Source of the DNA: Rotaria sp. Silwood1 | Taxonomy: Eukaryota; Rotifera; Eurotatoria; Philodinida; Philodinidae | DNA: 64,000 nt | Direction of reading: 5' to 3' | Assembly (NCBI GenBank): GCA_905250075.1 | Contig: CAJNOP010000036.1 | Span: 1,312,392 to 1,376,391 of the forward strand | Shown: positions 1 to 12,935 of the stretch, piece after piece | Layout of the letters: the number at the start of each line of letters is the position of its first letter | Numbering within the stretch: position 1 is the first letter of the stretch | The notes under the pieces: model-generated | Databases searched by the model: none | What the model saw: the letters and a program-made list of their open reading frames with translations, nothing else | Told to the model about the DNA's origin: nothing | Translations under genes and position numbers: made by a program

Positions 1-210
1 AAATAAGCTTCTTTTTTTTTTTTTTCTTTTTTGACGGGTTTTATTTAAACCGGGTCTCGTCTTGATTTATTGTCTCCTTTGTTTTTTTTGAAAAATATAC
101 AGACAATTACCGAAAAAAAAAACACATAATGATGAATTCCAGCTTTTTTTACTTTCTACAAAACAAAATACAATTCGATCAATTCTTTTTCGTTCGTCAT
201 TTTATAATAA

Positions 211-1706
211 TTAATGTTGTTCTTTGTTTAATGTATGCCACATGGAAAATGATTCTCGAATTTTAAATTGTTGCCAATGAATAGTACCACTACCAGAACA
301 ATATAATGGTGATCCAAGTTTAACATGAGCTATACATTTATATTCATTTGTATTATTTGAATTTGAATATAAATTTAACATAATCATTAATCGATCAAGA
401 TTATTTGAATTATATGTTAAAATATCAAGATCATGTTCTTCATGAATATTTAAACTTGAAGATTTTAATCGATAAAATTTTGTTTGATATTTTGATAATG
501 GTCGATGACGATCAAGAAGAATTACTTGTAAATAAAATTTTGCATCTAAAAGAAAGATTTTTAATATTATTCATATAAAAAAAAATATAAGAAAAGATTA
601 ATTAAAAAAAAATACTAACCAAGTTTTTTTTGATCAATTTTTAAACCTTTTATTCGTTGTAAATCAATATGTATATGTTGATCATCATTTTTTTCAAGAG
701 AAATATATAATTCAACTGATGACTAAAATTAAAAAAAAATAAAATATTAAATAAATAAATAATTTTTATTTACTGATTTAATTTTTTCAATTGCATGAAT
801 AAAATCAACTGGATTTTCTTTTTCAAATTTATGTATTTCATTAAAATTAATTTTTCCAATTTGACCAATATGTATGGCTTTTTTTGTTTGATCTTTTCCA
901 TTGATTGTCATTGTTAAACTTCGTTCATTAAGTTTTTCAAATGGAATATTTGAAAATAAAAGAAAAAGTTGATTATTTTCATCTCCAAATATTATTTCAT
1001 TTTCTATAGTTCTTTTTATTTGAATAGATTTTTCTTTTCCATCAGGAATTAATTTAACTTTAATAGTTAATTGTTGAAGATGTATATTTGATGGTAATGA
1101 TTGTATTGAATGAAATTGAATTTTAATTTGTGCATTTTTTAAATAGATTATAGAAAATGAAAGTAGACATGGTGGTAATGGTAAATCATTTGTTGTTATT
1201 AAACTTTCTGTTGGTTGAATTATGTTATTACATACAGCAACAGATCGACGTCGATATTTATTATTATTATTAGAATTATTTGTTGGAAGAGAAAATGGAA
1301 TTAATGCCATTTGATTTTGATCAACAATTGAAACTTGTCTCCAATTAGAATTACGTGGCCGATGAAATGGAATTAAATTTGTTACCATACTAACTGAACG
1401 TGTTTGTGGTATTGATGGATTAATTGATTCAATTAAATTATTTTCATCATTATCATTTATTGTTGATGATGAACGATCACTTTTATTACTTGATACACTT
1501 GTACGAATTGAAGAAATTGGATTTAATATTTTTGGTTTTATACTAAATGATGGTCCTGAAGTATATTTTATTAAACATGATTGTCCATTTAATGATGACA
1601 TTGATGATGATTTATAATTTTCTCGATTACGCATAAATACATAAAAAATTAATGTTGAGACGAGACACACGGTCACTATAATACCAAATAAAACGGATAA
1701 AATCAT
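211..1706 (-). CDS. Synaptotagmin-like membrane protein with two C2-type domains
   Basis: Three exons read on the minus strand: 774..1706, 620..722 and 211..545, all GT-AG, giving 456 residues in frame. Residues 1-25 form a hydrophobic signal-anchor, followed by a basic RNR stop-transfer and a low-complexity Ser/Asn linker to about 175. Two beta-rich C2-like segments follow (about 180-310 and 311-450). The C-terminus carries WHTL, the WHxL motif seen at the end of synaptotagmin C2B domains, which supports the assignment. The acidic loop residues of Ca2+-binding C2 domains are sparse, so a Ca2+-independent role in vesicle or plasma-membrane trafficking is inferred. The exon plan (phase 0 then phase 1 introns, last exon ~335 nt) is the same as in the gene at 16965..18631, so the two are paralogs. 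The start is the only ATG directly before the membrane segment. Which synaptotagmin subtype it is cannot be told. Confidence 0.75.
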
Positions 1707-4700
1707 CTTGCTTCGTTCTTTTTGTGTTTTTTTTTACTACTGTTTATGTTAAATTAGAAAAGTATAATATCTAAAAAAAAGAGCAAAGAGATAAATCAAT
1801 ACTTGTTCTCTTTCTTTTTTTTTTATTTTTTATTAATAACAATTCAATTTTCTATAAATCATCAAATAAAGAATATACTCACATAATCAATGAATAGATC
1901 TTGACTTAAGTGATTATTATAGAAGATTCGTTTGGTTTTGAACGAGAAAATATAATAAATATTTTCTATTTTTCATCTTTATAATACAACAAAATAAAAA
2001 AAATCTCATGATGAATTAAAAAAAACAAAAAAATATTTATAAATATGAATAGAATTAAGTGCTTTTAACTATTTTATAGTGTATCGAAGGTCGCTCTAAT
2101 TTTGTTACAAAAATACTAAGTCATGCATTAAAATTTTTACATGCATCTGTTCTACTTCCTTCATTATACATTGTCTCTTGTTTCTTCTTCTTTTATTTAT
2201 TATCATTCCTTATAGTTTCTTGTTGATGGAATCTCTTTAAAAACAAAGTCAGACAAAAAAAAAAAGTCAAATAAATCTAAATGTCAGGTACCAGAAAGAA
2301 AATAGAAAATGTCATAAAATTTACTCAGTAAATAAAAAACAAAAGGCAAAATTTTTCAGATAAGTCATGAATATTCTGATTTACTTATCTTATACTATGA
2401 AAAAATACAGGAAAAAATAAAAGTCTTTAGCCTTATTGGAATAATTAGAAACATAATAGAATGCAAATAAATCTATCCTAAATATAGTTTTGAATAACAA
2501 TTAAAATATAATATGATTGTGTTTGATTTGATTTTTTTTTTTTTCTTCATTCAAATACAAAATATAGAAATTCATCATAAGAATAAAGATATACAAAGAA
2601 GATATTAAAAAAATATATGTATATAAATATATACTTACAAAGCTTTCTTTGAATGATGTTTTTATTGAGATTTTATGACAATAAATGTATGAGCTTAGTT
2701 TTTCTTTTCGCTTAATTCGTCCTCCCCCTCCTATTATATTTCTAGATCTCTTACTATTCATATGTCACGTTCTTCTTCAAACTCCTACAATAAAAAAAAA
2801 AATGAATGTCTATATTGATTTTCATCTATTGAATTGAAAGAAATATCTCACAAACTCATGCTTGACACACAGTTAGAAAGGAAGTTAGATTCTCAAAAAC
2901 AATCAAAGGTAGATATGACTTCTATTCTAATATACTCAATAAGAAACACAAGCGCAACATCAATAAAGAAGAATGATTATATGTGCATTCATTCTTTTAT
3001 GATAAATGAACGCAGAAAGAACACAGAGAAATGCAAAAAAGCCAGACAACGACTCCAATAGAAGAAGTAGGGGGAGGGAAAACGAAGAACTAGAAAGAGA
3101 AAGGAAGAAAAGTAGAAATCGTAGTGTTTTTACGAATGAATAGAACAGCTGGACTACCTGTTCCTTTTTTTTTCTTTTTAATCTTTTACATAGGATAATA
3201 ACAGATGAAGAAAAACAGCAAAAGACAAATGTGTTTCCTAGAATTTGCATGTTTTAGCTTGTCAATTTATGTCTTTCGATGTTCTTTAAGCAAATATATT
3301 ATTATTTAAATTCTCTGAAGATGATCCTAGGACGTGGGTGGAAAAAAAATCGACCATTTCGTCAAATACAATTATTATGTTTTGCTAAGAAAATAATGAT
3401 AGACGAGATCAAAACAAAATTATATCATGATTGTTGAATATATAATATTGGTAAAATTACCGAACAACAAGATCATTTTCGTCTCGTTTTATTTACATAA
3501 TGCTGGATAGACTAATAAATATATATATATGTATATCTTAAATTCAATTTTTTTTGTCTTTCTTTATACAAACGAAAAAAAAAGCAATTGGAAATATTGT
3601 ATCGATTTTCTCATATATTTCCATATATTATTCTATAAGAACTTTGTTTCCTTTTTATTTTCTACACCCACTCATCCATACCCGAGAAACACTTTGTGAC
3701 TATAAGCTAGGGAATACTAGTATCTATAATTGCATCTTGCTTCTTTTTTTTTCTCGGGACTTTTCCTTTCTCTCGGGCCGGTACTTTACGGAAAAAAATT
3801 GAAGAAAATAATGCTTTAATGCACACATGCACAAACCAACAATGAAAAAAAAATGAAGATAAATGAAAGTAGAGTAACAATAACACTAACAGAAGTCTTT
3901 TTTCTTTCTAATGATATGATAAAACAAGTAATATTGACGTCAAAAAAAAAACGGAATGTGCCTTTGTGACACATCGAAATCAATTAGAAAGATGACAAGT
4001 AAAGGAATGCGAAAGGAGAAGAAGAAGAAGAAAAAAAGAAAAACTTCAATGTCTTCTTCTTTTCATCACTGATAAGTACTAACGAAGAATACATACAACA
4101 GATAAATCAAATAAACCGGATAGAACCAATGACGTCTATAATTGTATGACAAATTTATATAACAAGTCCCAGTAAATAATGTTAAAGATAGATGACAGGT
4201 GACAGATGACTGGGAACTATTGAGACTTAGCTGATGACAACACCATAGAAATTTTTAATAATATATCACGTTTTCTTTGTTCGCCTCTTTATTATATAAA
4301 TATACTCAAGATATTTCATTAAATAACATGTACTGATATATAAGTACTTATATTAATGTATATTAAATGCATCTATCTTTGCATGTTGGTAAAAAAACTA
4401 GTGAAGATTCATCAACATCTTTGAAGAACATAATTGAATTTCTAACTCATTTGTTCATTTAACAAGCAAAACAAAAATAACATTAGCTTACTTATATATA
4501 TATATATATATATATATAGTTTCTGCTGAGTGTAGCCATATATATTTATCAATGAAAAGCAAATATAATTAGAATTTTAAATTAGAACAAAAATCTTTTT
4601 TTTGTTTTTTTTTTCAAACATAAATGATCAATCATATAAAAATAATATGAAAAAGAAAATAAAAAAGGAAACGATTTGAATAAATAAGAAAAGTCAGTTA

Positions 4701-6403
4701 ATTGCTTTATTAGATCAAAATATAATATAATGAAAATAACATTTTCATATATTATTTGACATTTTTGACATCGTCAATTGTCAATTTAAATAAAAACTCT
4801 TTTTCATTTTATTTCTTTTCTATGTCATATTACTTTTTATAAATAAAAATATCATAAATATGATATATGAATTCTTTTTCAATAGTAATATGTCATTATA
4901 AAGTCAATATATGATTAAAAACCTAAAAAAAACAGAAAACGATTATCTCTCTATTTGTTGTTTAATAGAAATTTAATTGATTTTAAATATTCAAAAAAAA
5001 AAAAAAAAAAGACAAATATTTTTCATGTTTTTTTTTTCTGTTAATTTAAATTATTTGATAAATGTTCGTAAAAATTTTTTAGAAAAATTATTTACCTAGA
5101 AAAAAATTAAGTCGTATTAAGAATCAATTGTATATATGATCTCTTGTCACGCTGATCATTTTCATTCCGATGAAAGTATTTTCTTTTTTTTTTTTTTTTG
5201 TTATTTTCTAGAATTAAGATAGATTATCTCATCGAGGGGTCTTTTGAAAAATAATCTACAATACTTATGTTAATATTGATGTTATAATGCATACTAGAAA
5301 AAAAAAAAATATATTCTCATAGAATAAAATATTGATTTTCAATAAAACGATACTTGTTCTTAATATTAAACTTTTAAATATAAAAAGATTGAAGTGACTT
5401 TATGGAATCAATATCTAAACTCTTGAAAACATATATTAATAAAATATGATGCCTTATCATATGAAACCAGGGAAAATTATCATACAACTTCTACAAAGTA
5501 ATTGAATATTTTGTTGTCATCAAACAATCAACATATTTCCATTGACTAGAATTATTTTCCTTTTACTTCTGTTTCTTAGATAAACTATAATCCAGACAAA
5601 ATTTTCATTTACTAAACTTCGATAGTTATTATTATCATTTATACAAAAATAAAAAAAAAAGAAGATTTATACTTATAAAGGATAAGGAACACGTATTGTA
5701 TGTAATAAAAATAGAAAAAGAACATAGTTAATCTGTGAAAACTATTCTTAAACTATATCATATGATGATTAAATCTAAACCGATCAAATCTAAAATAGAA
5801 ATTTAATACCTGTAACAGTTTTGTTAAATGAAGTCTTGTCTACAAATGAGTTATGAGTTTCTTTTTTTTCTGAATGAATATTTTGTTCGAAAGGTCTTTT
5901 TTTGTATTTTGACTCGATGACATGGAAAAAAACAAAAAAGAACTAGTCATAATAATTCAATAAGAGGAAAAGAGCAGTATGACCTATCTACAATGAGTTC
6001 GATTATAATAAATAATTTTAAATATTGGACTACGTTCAACAAAAAATATTATAATAATTCTTTCTTAATAGTTACTCTCTAATTAATACAAAATAATTAA
6101 CTGTATCAAAAATGATTTTTTGTTTTATTTAAAATGAAAAATTAAATATTTAAAACAACACACTTTTTTTCGTTTAAAAGTAAATACTATTTCTATGAAA
6201 TATCGATCAATAATCTATTGAAAATACGAAAAATATATAACGATATATAAAGATTTTACATTCTATTATAATCAGCTGATAAAATGAAATCGAAATATAG
6301 TTATACAGTTGTTTTCTTTCTTCGTTATATATATATAGATATATTTGTGTTTGTATGTTTATTCTTTGTCCATTATTCGTTAAAAGACATTTAAAATCAT
6401 ATA
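1707..6403. other. Gene-free AT-rich stretch
   Basis: About 4.7 kb between divergent genes, with homopolymer A/T runs and a TA microsatellite. No ORF here resembles a protein. An open frame near 2640-2761 on the minus strand ends at a consensus GTAAGT donor and could be a 5' untranslated exon of the synaptotagmin-like gene, but nothing else supports that. It must hold the promoters of both flanking genes; none is recognisable. Confidence 0.5.
4493..4518. repeat. (TA)13 microsatellite
   Basis: An uninterrupted dinucleotide run of 13 TA units, visible directly. Confidence 0.9.
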
Positions 6404-6901
6404 ATGGAAGTTGATTCAACAATTGTATACAAATCTAATTGGAAATCAGGTGTTTGTTGGGGAAATTTAGCTGGATGTCTTGCATTCTATTATTCATTAA
6501 CTGGTTTTAGTTTATTAATAATTAATACAACATTTATTTTTATATCATCTGATTATCAATTTATATTTGGTTGTTCAATTTTACTTGGTATTATCATTAT
6601 TTTACTTGGTATTATTCTTCTTCCACTTGTTTTTTCTTGTTATTTGGGTCGAGAATATCATATTTATGCAACAATTCATGGATATATTACTTTTATAATT
6701 AATCTAGTTAATATAGTATTAATTATATTTGTTGCATATGAAATTAGTAAATTAAATATAATTAATTTACTTTCATCAAGATTATTAATTGCAGATTTAG
6801 GTTTACTTTCATTAACATTAATTGTTGGTATTATTGCATGGGTTATATATGTTGGTAGACAATTTCATGAACCAAATGGACAATTTATTCTGCAACTTTA
6901 A
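6404..6901 (+). CDS. Small four-pass membrane protein, unknown family
   Basis: Single-exon ORF of 165 residues. It has four strongly hydrophobic segments at about residues 26-48, 54-78, 91-113 and 126-147, with a short hydrophilic N-terminus and a C-terminal tail, so it is a tetraspan protein. It has no CCG motif or large second loop of true tetraspanins and I do not recognise a family. An AATAAA polyadenylation signal lies at 6937..6942, so it probably ends its own transcript rather than sharing one with the next gene. Codon use is the A/T-ending style of the other genes here. The downstream gene at 7030 encodes another tetraspan protein of like size on the same strand, which suggests an old tandem duplication, though sequence identity between them is low. 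Confidence 0.7.
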   Translation: MEVDSTIVYKSNWKSGVCWGNLAGCLAFYYSLTGFSLLIINTTFIFISSDYQFIFGCSILLGIIIILLGIILLPLVFSCYLGREYHIYATIHGYITFIINLVNIVLIIFVAYEISKLNIINLLSSRLLIADLGLLSLTLIVGIIAWVIYVGRQFHEPNGQFILQL

Positions 6902-7029
6902 AATGTTTTTTTAGTGTTTTTCTTTTTCTTTTGAAAAATAAAACAAGAAAAATAACATTGAGAGATTTTGTTGGTTTCGTTTTTTTTTTTAAGATATTTA
7001 TATTAATGATAAATTTATAAGAGAAAAAT

Positions 7030-7470
7030 ATGTTATCAAGAATTTATTCATCGATTATTCTTGGTATTAATATATTGATTGGCCTTGTTTTACTTTGTTT
7101 TAATGCTGAATTTTATCATAATCCATCATGGATAATAACAATTGAACAAGAACAAAAATATTTATTAAATTGGAATATGGCATTTGCATTGATTATTATT
7201 TTCTATAATCTTATTTTACTTCTTCTAGTTGATAGTTTATTACTTTCAAAACGACCACATCTCTTTTTTACATATGGACTTATTTGTTCTGTTTGTCTAT
7301 TAGCAATACATCTAACGAATACTATTCTATTTATATTTGTTTCAAGTGAAGTTCATTTACCAAAATCTTCTTCTTTATACATTAATATTTCCTTGTTTTT
7401 ATTAGTATTTGTTACTAGTCTATTCGATTGGTTAGTATGTTATGATTTGTGTTTCTATAATAAATGTTAA
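7030..7470 (+). CDS. Small four-pass membrane protein, unknown family
   Basis: Single-exon ORF of 146 residues, starting 128 bp after the stop of the preceding tetraspan gene. Hydrophobic segments lie at about 6-24, 48-68, 79-102 and 116-138. The loop between the first and second has the only clear hydrophilic patch (residues 28-47), and the C-terminal end is Cys/Tyr rich. It contains no recognisable motif. Position, strand, length and topology match the upstream neighbour, so the pair may be diverged duplicates; alternatively they are unrelated small membrane proteins. Protein-coding status rests on frame length in very AT-rich DNA, membrane periodicity and the spacing from the upstream polyadenylation signal. 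Confidence 0.6.
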   Translation: MLSRIYSSIILGINILIGLVLLCFNAEFYHNPSWIITIEQEQKYLLNWNMAFALIIIFYNLILLLLVDSLLLSKRPHLFFTYGLICSVCLLAIHLTNTILFIFVSSEVHLPKSSSLYINISLFLLVFVTSLFDWLVCYDLCFYNKC

Positions 7471-9302
7471 CTTGTTTATTTGTTTATATCGGATATCAAT
7501 TATATATATATACATGCTGATTGTACAATTTATAACAAAAAATGATCAAAACTTCTTTTTTTTTTCTTAGAGAAGAAAACGTTTACTTATTTATCAAAAT
7601 TTTGTAGTTGATGATTACAAACTAATATGAATTCTACTTAAAAAAATAATCGATTAAATAATTAAACAAATAATAAGAAAATAATGATCGACATTAAAAA
7701 AAATATGGAAGAAAATATCTGATATAATTCATTTATTTATTGTCTTTCAATCCTTTTTATAATATGATTACATAATGATCGATCATATTTTATCTTAAGC
7801 ATGACAAATTCCCGTAAATCATACAAATTGATATGTTTATAACTTGCTAATGATAAGTTGTCATAAGAATACGTCATCTTTTTTTTTCTATTCATGAATC
7901 GATGTATTGGTTGACATGCAACAGGATTCATAGTGATTGCACATTTACGTATGTTTTTATTTGCATGAATTCATGAAAGATAAACATTTTCATTTGATGA
8001 ATTCGATCAAAAAAAGATACAAGAGTTCATTTTTAATGGTTTGATAGTCGATAGTCAAACAACTAAATGTATCAGACATTTTAGTCTTCGCTAACTCTCG
8101 TGTATTATCATTTTTGTTCTTGTTTTGGTAATTAATACTATAAGACTAATGAATTAAACTATTATTAAACAGTTATGCTATGATATCACATTGAAATTAA
8201 AAATTTGCATTATCCAACAGATACAGTTGGATTACAATATTTAGATATTTCAAATCAACTATGTAAATTTAAGGTGACAAAAAAAAACGATTCGTAGAAT
8301 ATTCAAGAATATGAGAAAAATAAAAAAAAAACAAAACATTACCAATGGATAACATAATCAAAGTTTAGTACAAAATATTTTCTTGATGTGTCTTTTCCAG
8401 GGGTTTTCTATTATAGGTTGATTCTAGGGCATAGCAAAGCATATTTATCTGGAAATGGAAATAATGATTTAATATTAATGATTAACTTTTAATGTATAAG
8501 GTTGGTTGACAAAGGAAAAGGATATTTGCTTGGATAAAAAAGAAAATCAATAAATTCATAGTTTGTATAGAATTCAATAAAAGCCGATTTTACGATAAAA
8601 AATGAGTTTTTTGCTTTTCACATGAATGTCTATCTTTTTCAAGTATACCTAGAACAACTAATTAAAAAAAGCATTACAATGCTTAAAATCTGTATATCTT
8701 CCCTTGATGTGAAACAAGTATTTTAAAAAAGAACGTCAGCATATATTAACAGAGACAGAGAATGAGTAAAAAAAAACTACTTCAGTATCTCGCCATTGTT
8801 TTCTTGCTTTCATCATTCATTCATTTAGATATTTATATCTTATTGATATTTAGTATTTTTGTAATATGATCATCGAAATTAAAAGTAATATTCTCATAAG
8901 GATTCTATGTAAAACATACATTCAAATATTCAATATGAGAAAGTCAATAACAATATATCGACTTACTACTTTCACCAATATCATTCAAACTACTATAATT
9001 TTTAATTTCATCTGTTTCATTTATTTGTTGTATTGTGGAATACTCAGTGCGTTTTATTTTTCAAAAAACATTTCAAAAATTAAGTTTTATCCATTTATAT
9101 AGGATATATATATTTGTGCATCTTGACCAATAATAAACAAATCTTTATCAGTCAAAACAATCTAGAATATGAAAGTGCATTATCCAATAGCTGAGTTATG
9201 TATCTACTGGTTTAAATCATCTTTGATTGTTTATTTGATTCTTGTAAATTTTTGTTTTTGGTAATTTTATGTCTTATTATAATGATTACAACTCTAATTT
9301 AA
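7471..9302. other. Gene-free AT-rich stretch
   Basis: No supported gene, repeat or RNA was seen. Short open frames at 7737..7931 and 8866..9102 have no domain, splice context or neighbour support and are best read as chance. Confidence 0.5.
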
Positions 9303-10156
9303 CCGTTTATCTCCCATAGCGGTTTCAAAAGAGCTACTGATAATATAACTTTATAAATAGAGTATTAGCCTGTCGAATATGCCAATGGTGTGGCCTAATC
9401 CACCGAATGTCCTGTTTCTGAAGTAGGACAGTTTGATTGATATAACAATCATGTGGTGAAAAATGAGAATTGAACGACATCATAAGACTTGACTTTTTTT
9501 TCTTTGACCACATTATGGACTGGGCAGAAGCAGCATCTATCTCGTACTATTGAAGTGATAGAAAAAACGCAACGAGTGAACTGATAAAAATTAACATAAA
9601 AGAATGCATGCTTTTGTTTTTACACCTATTGTCAAATCTAAGCCTATTTTACTCTGAGCCATTTTGTAACGTCTGGAGGAATTTAATTCATCATAAATAC
9701 TATTTCGATTTCTCATGACTTGAGGTCTATAACGCATATATTAGCTTTGTTCTTGTTTACCCTCCATCTGTCTAACAGTGATTACATGGTCAATTGTATT
9801 CCTTAGTATGTATAATTCGCGGAATTATCATGAAGCTTTCGAAACATATCTAATTTAGCAGTGGACTTCTTCATCGATTAATATCACACATATATTCCAA
9901 AAGACCTCTATCGATTGCAAGTGGAAAACATTTTGTTTAAAAAATTTCGAATTTTTGCATTTTTTTCAAAATTATTGATTTTGTAAGTCATATATTTTGA
10001 AGGCAGAGCAATGAAACAAAATATTTTTTTTACCAATCGATAGCTTGTGAAGTTCCCTACAAATAATGTCTTGGGAGTTTTTCAATCTCATGCTTTCTTT
10101 ATTTTCTGTGATCGTTCTACAAATGGGTCATATATGATCCATTGGAGGGTAAAGGG
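9303..10156. mobile_element. Non-autonomous piggyBac-type DNA transposon (TTAA target)
   Basis: The left end begins CCGTTTATCTCCCA just after TTAA at 9299..9302. The right end, read on the opposite strand from 10156, begins CCCTTTACCCTCCA and is followed by TTAA at 10157..10160. A CCYTTT-type terminal inverted repeat flanked by duplicated TTAA is the signature of piggyBac elements. The 854-bp interior has no ORF resembling a transposase, so it is non-autonomous. The two ends match at roughly three quarters of the first 18 positions, so it is not recent. A near-palindrome around 10127..10140 lies just inside the right end. The interior also holds a small perfect 6-bp hairpin (9408..9413 with 9425..9430) of unknown meaning. 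Confidence 0.6.
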
Positions 10157-10569
10157 TTAAATCAAATAATTTCTAATTGTTTTAAAGTTTTATTTATGTT
10201 TTTACTATAAAAATAAAAGTTGGCATATTGTGTCAATATGAATTGCTTCAAAGAAATTTATTCTAGAAGTTATTTTACATACATTTTATATATAGAAGAA
10301 AAAACTATGAAATAAATATGTGTGGTATTTAACGTACTCTTCATTCATTGTTTTTTGTCTTTAGTTAAATATTAAAGCTTATTAAAATGTTCTGCACCTC
10401 TTCTTTTCTCCGAAGCAATAAAAAACATTATTGAGCATTAGGTTGATGGCAATTCTATGCTTTTATTTTTGTTTTAATATAAAAAAAAACTTTAATTCAC
10501 TTTTTCTACTATTCAATTAATTTTTATCAGATTTTGATTCTAACTCTATTGCTGTCGTCATTTTTTTCA

Positions 10570-11450
10570 AAATGTATACATTATATACTAATCAACAATC
10601 GAAACAACCTAAGCGATTCATAGGTGCTAATGATGAACTTTTAATTACAATGACCCCCTATAAGAGGACTGTAGTAAAGTGTCCCTTGTTTCACTTGAAG
10701 AAGCTGTAGAATCTCTGGTTCGATTCATTCCTGAATGGTTTATTTTGTAAAACAACGATGCAAGAAACTACCACCAGATCAATTTTCTGTAGATGAATCA
10801 GCTCAGCTGCTACTATGCTCTATACATTAAAATGGAAACCAAAAGAAGAAAATGTTTATTATGTATTGAACGACGCTCTTTGTAATGAAAACTGTCAGTT
10901 TCTAAAACCTTGGTTTTTATACTTGAGGTTATTTGCGACAGCACTTTCTCAAGTCCATCGACTCCACGAACTATTTTTAATGGAATTAAAAGTGATTTGA
11001 AACATAAGTAAAAAAACAAAAAAATGACAATCAGTTATCTAGTGGGGATTTTATTTCATATATAACATCGATGGATGTTTTGAACAATGAAGCATTTCTT
11101 CATTCATCTAGATCCAGAATTCTTTTTGTTATTGAATGTCAAAGTGAAAAAGATATTCGAGAACATTTGAACTTTACAAAAGAAACATAAACACTTCTTC
11201 TAGCTGACCTAAAACCCACAGTTGATTATATTCTTTCACAACCCGAAGATCTTGCTCTTATTCAACTTAAAGAAATTGAACCAAAATATCCTCTATTGGA
11301 ATTATTTTCAATTACTAACCAACTTGTTAAATCAAATTCACTTCATTCTACTTCAAATAAACCCAAAACACAGGTACAATCAATATTATCCAATTCAATT
11401 ATTTTAGTGACAGAAAAATCAGTTTTGTTGTTAAATTATCTTTCTAAAAA
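10570..11450 (+). pseudogene. Fossil mono-ADP-ribosyltransferase (bdelloid-type ART family)
   Basis: Several short stretches on the plus strand read like the NAD-dependent arginine ADP-ribosyltransferases that are numerous in bdelloid rotifers, for example the core phrase FLKPWFLYLRL near 10900-10930 and a later block resembling the strand leading to the catalytic region. The copy is broken in several places and no intact product is expected. No family-typical upstream exon was seen. It lies between a piggyBac-type element and a large fold-back, in gene-poor DNA. The family identification is from memory of the pattern and could not be tested by search. Confidence 0.55.
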
Positions 11451-11929
11451 AAATTGACTTATCTATTATTCAATTTTTAATATATCTCTCGTTCATAAAC
11501 GTATCAAACTATGAAATATTCAATATTCGAATAAATACATTAGACAATCGTTCCATAACTTTTATCCAATAAATCTAATAAAAATAAAATATTTCAAGTG
11601 CACGACATTATTGAATAGAACTATCTTTTATACTCTTGTCCTTGCACTGTATGCTATTTGTGTTTTTGTAAAGACAGAAAAAAAAATAATCATAAAGACT
11701 ATACACCTTGATTATTGAATGCTTGAATCTTTTGTCATTTTATTAATTTGTTAAACTTTCAAAAAATTGTATCTGATCTAGTAAGAATGATAAGATCAAA
11801 GAACCATCCTCGACATGTCAATAATAAACGAGAGAATATATTATTATTCGTTGTTTATTCTTTTTAACATTTTATTGGAATTTTTTTCTTTTTTTTTTGA
11901 GAAAGATAACTACATATAATCACGATATA

Positions 11930-12935
11930 TGATATAACGGACGATACAAAAGTAATGACATAAAATGTTGACCCCTATTTCTCTTCGATAGATAAGTGCT
12001 AAAAGAAAATTTTTTTTATCAAAAGATAGAGCTTTTTCTCCTCTTTCGAATCGTATATAATTTATTTTTATAACACGTTTGTAAATCGAACGACACAATA
12101 AAAAAGAGAGACACTCTCAAAACAAATCCGCACTTTTTCTATACGAGAACGCACAAAATGTCGTCCCTTATATTTGTTCTATAAACACGCTCTAAAAGTA
12201 AACTTTTGTTATCAGTTGATAGGAAATTTTCTCCTCTTTCGAACGATGTGTGATTTATATTCGTCACACATTCGTGAGTGAAATGAGACAAGGAAGAAAA
12301 AAAAATATTGCCACAAAAAAATTTGCAATATTTATATGAATCAGTCAAAAACGACTTATGGATGATAGTTAAGTATCATTAACTATCGTTTTATAAGCTT
12401 TATTAACGAGTTCATAAAAGGCCAAGTGACTACAGTTTTACAAGGACTTTTTAATGAGCACGGAAAGATCAAACTAATTATTGTCTAGCAAGATGTTTTT
12501 GAAGAATTCAAATAAAAGTTGCAAATTTATTGCGCCAATGTTTGTCTTTCTTCTTTGTCTCATTTCACTCATGAATGTGTGATGAATATAAAACATACAC
12601 CGTTCGAAAGTGGAGAAAATTTCCTATCAACTGAAAACAAAACTTTATTTTCAAAACATGTTTATTGAAGAGTTATCCAAGAAATATAGGAACCAACATT
12701 TTCCGCTATTTTTCTAAATTTCACAGAAAGTGCGGATATATTTTGAAGGTGTCTCTCTTTTTTATTGTGTTATTCGATTTACAAACGTGTTATAAAAATA
12801 AATTATATACGATTCGAAAGAGGAGAAAAAGCTCTATCTTTTGATAAACAATATTTTTCTTTCAGCACTTGTCTATCGAAGAGAAATAGAGATCAACATT
12901 TTGTGCAATTACTTTTGCATCCTACGTTATATTGG
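11930..12935. mobile_element. Large fold-back element, four related units in inverted pairs
   Basis: The left arm (about 11930..12326) is matched by the inverted right arm (about 12521..12935), with an AT-rich centre of about 195 bp. Within each arm a unit recurs: CTCCTCTTTCGAA lies at 12038 and 12231 in the left arm, and its complement (one base changed in the first copy) at 12603 and 12813 in the right arm. The element is therefore four copies of a 190-210-bp unit arranged two against two. The central spacer holds its own hairpin (12364..12387). The open frames seen in the arms are mirror images of each other and need not be coding. No clear target-site duplication was found. Confidence 0.7.

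Noticed and set aside
2501-3250. Overlapping open frames on both strands, one ending at a GTAAGT donor
   Set aside because: Low-complexity Ser/Leu/Lys-rich translations with no family resemblance; a 5' untranslated exon is possible but unsupported.
9390-9500. Stem TGTCCT/AGGACA followed by a T8 run, looking like a small RNA gene
   Set aside because: It does not fold into a tRNA or a recognised snRNA, and it lies inside the piggyBac-type element.
10712-10726. GGTTCGATTCATTCC, resembling a tRNA T-loop
   Set aside because: No acceptor, D or anticodon stems around it; it falls in the ART fossil.
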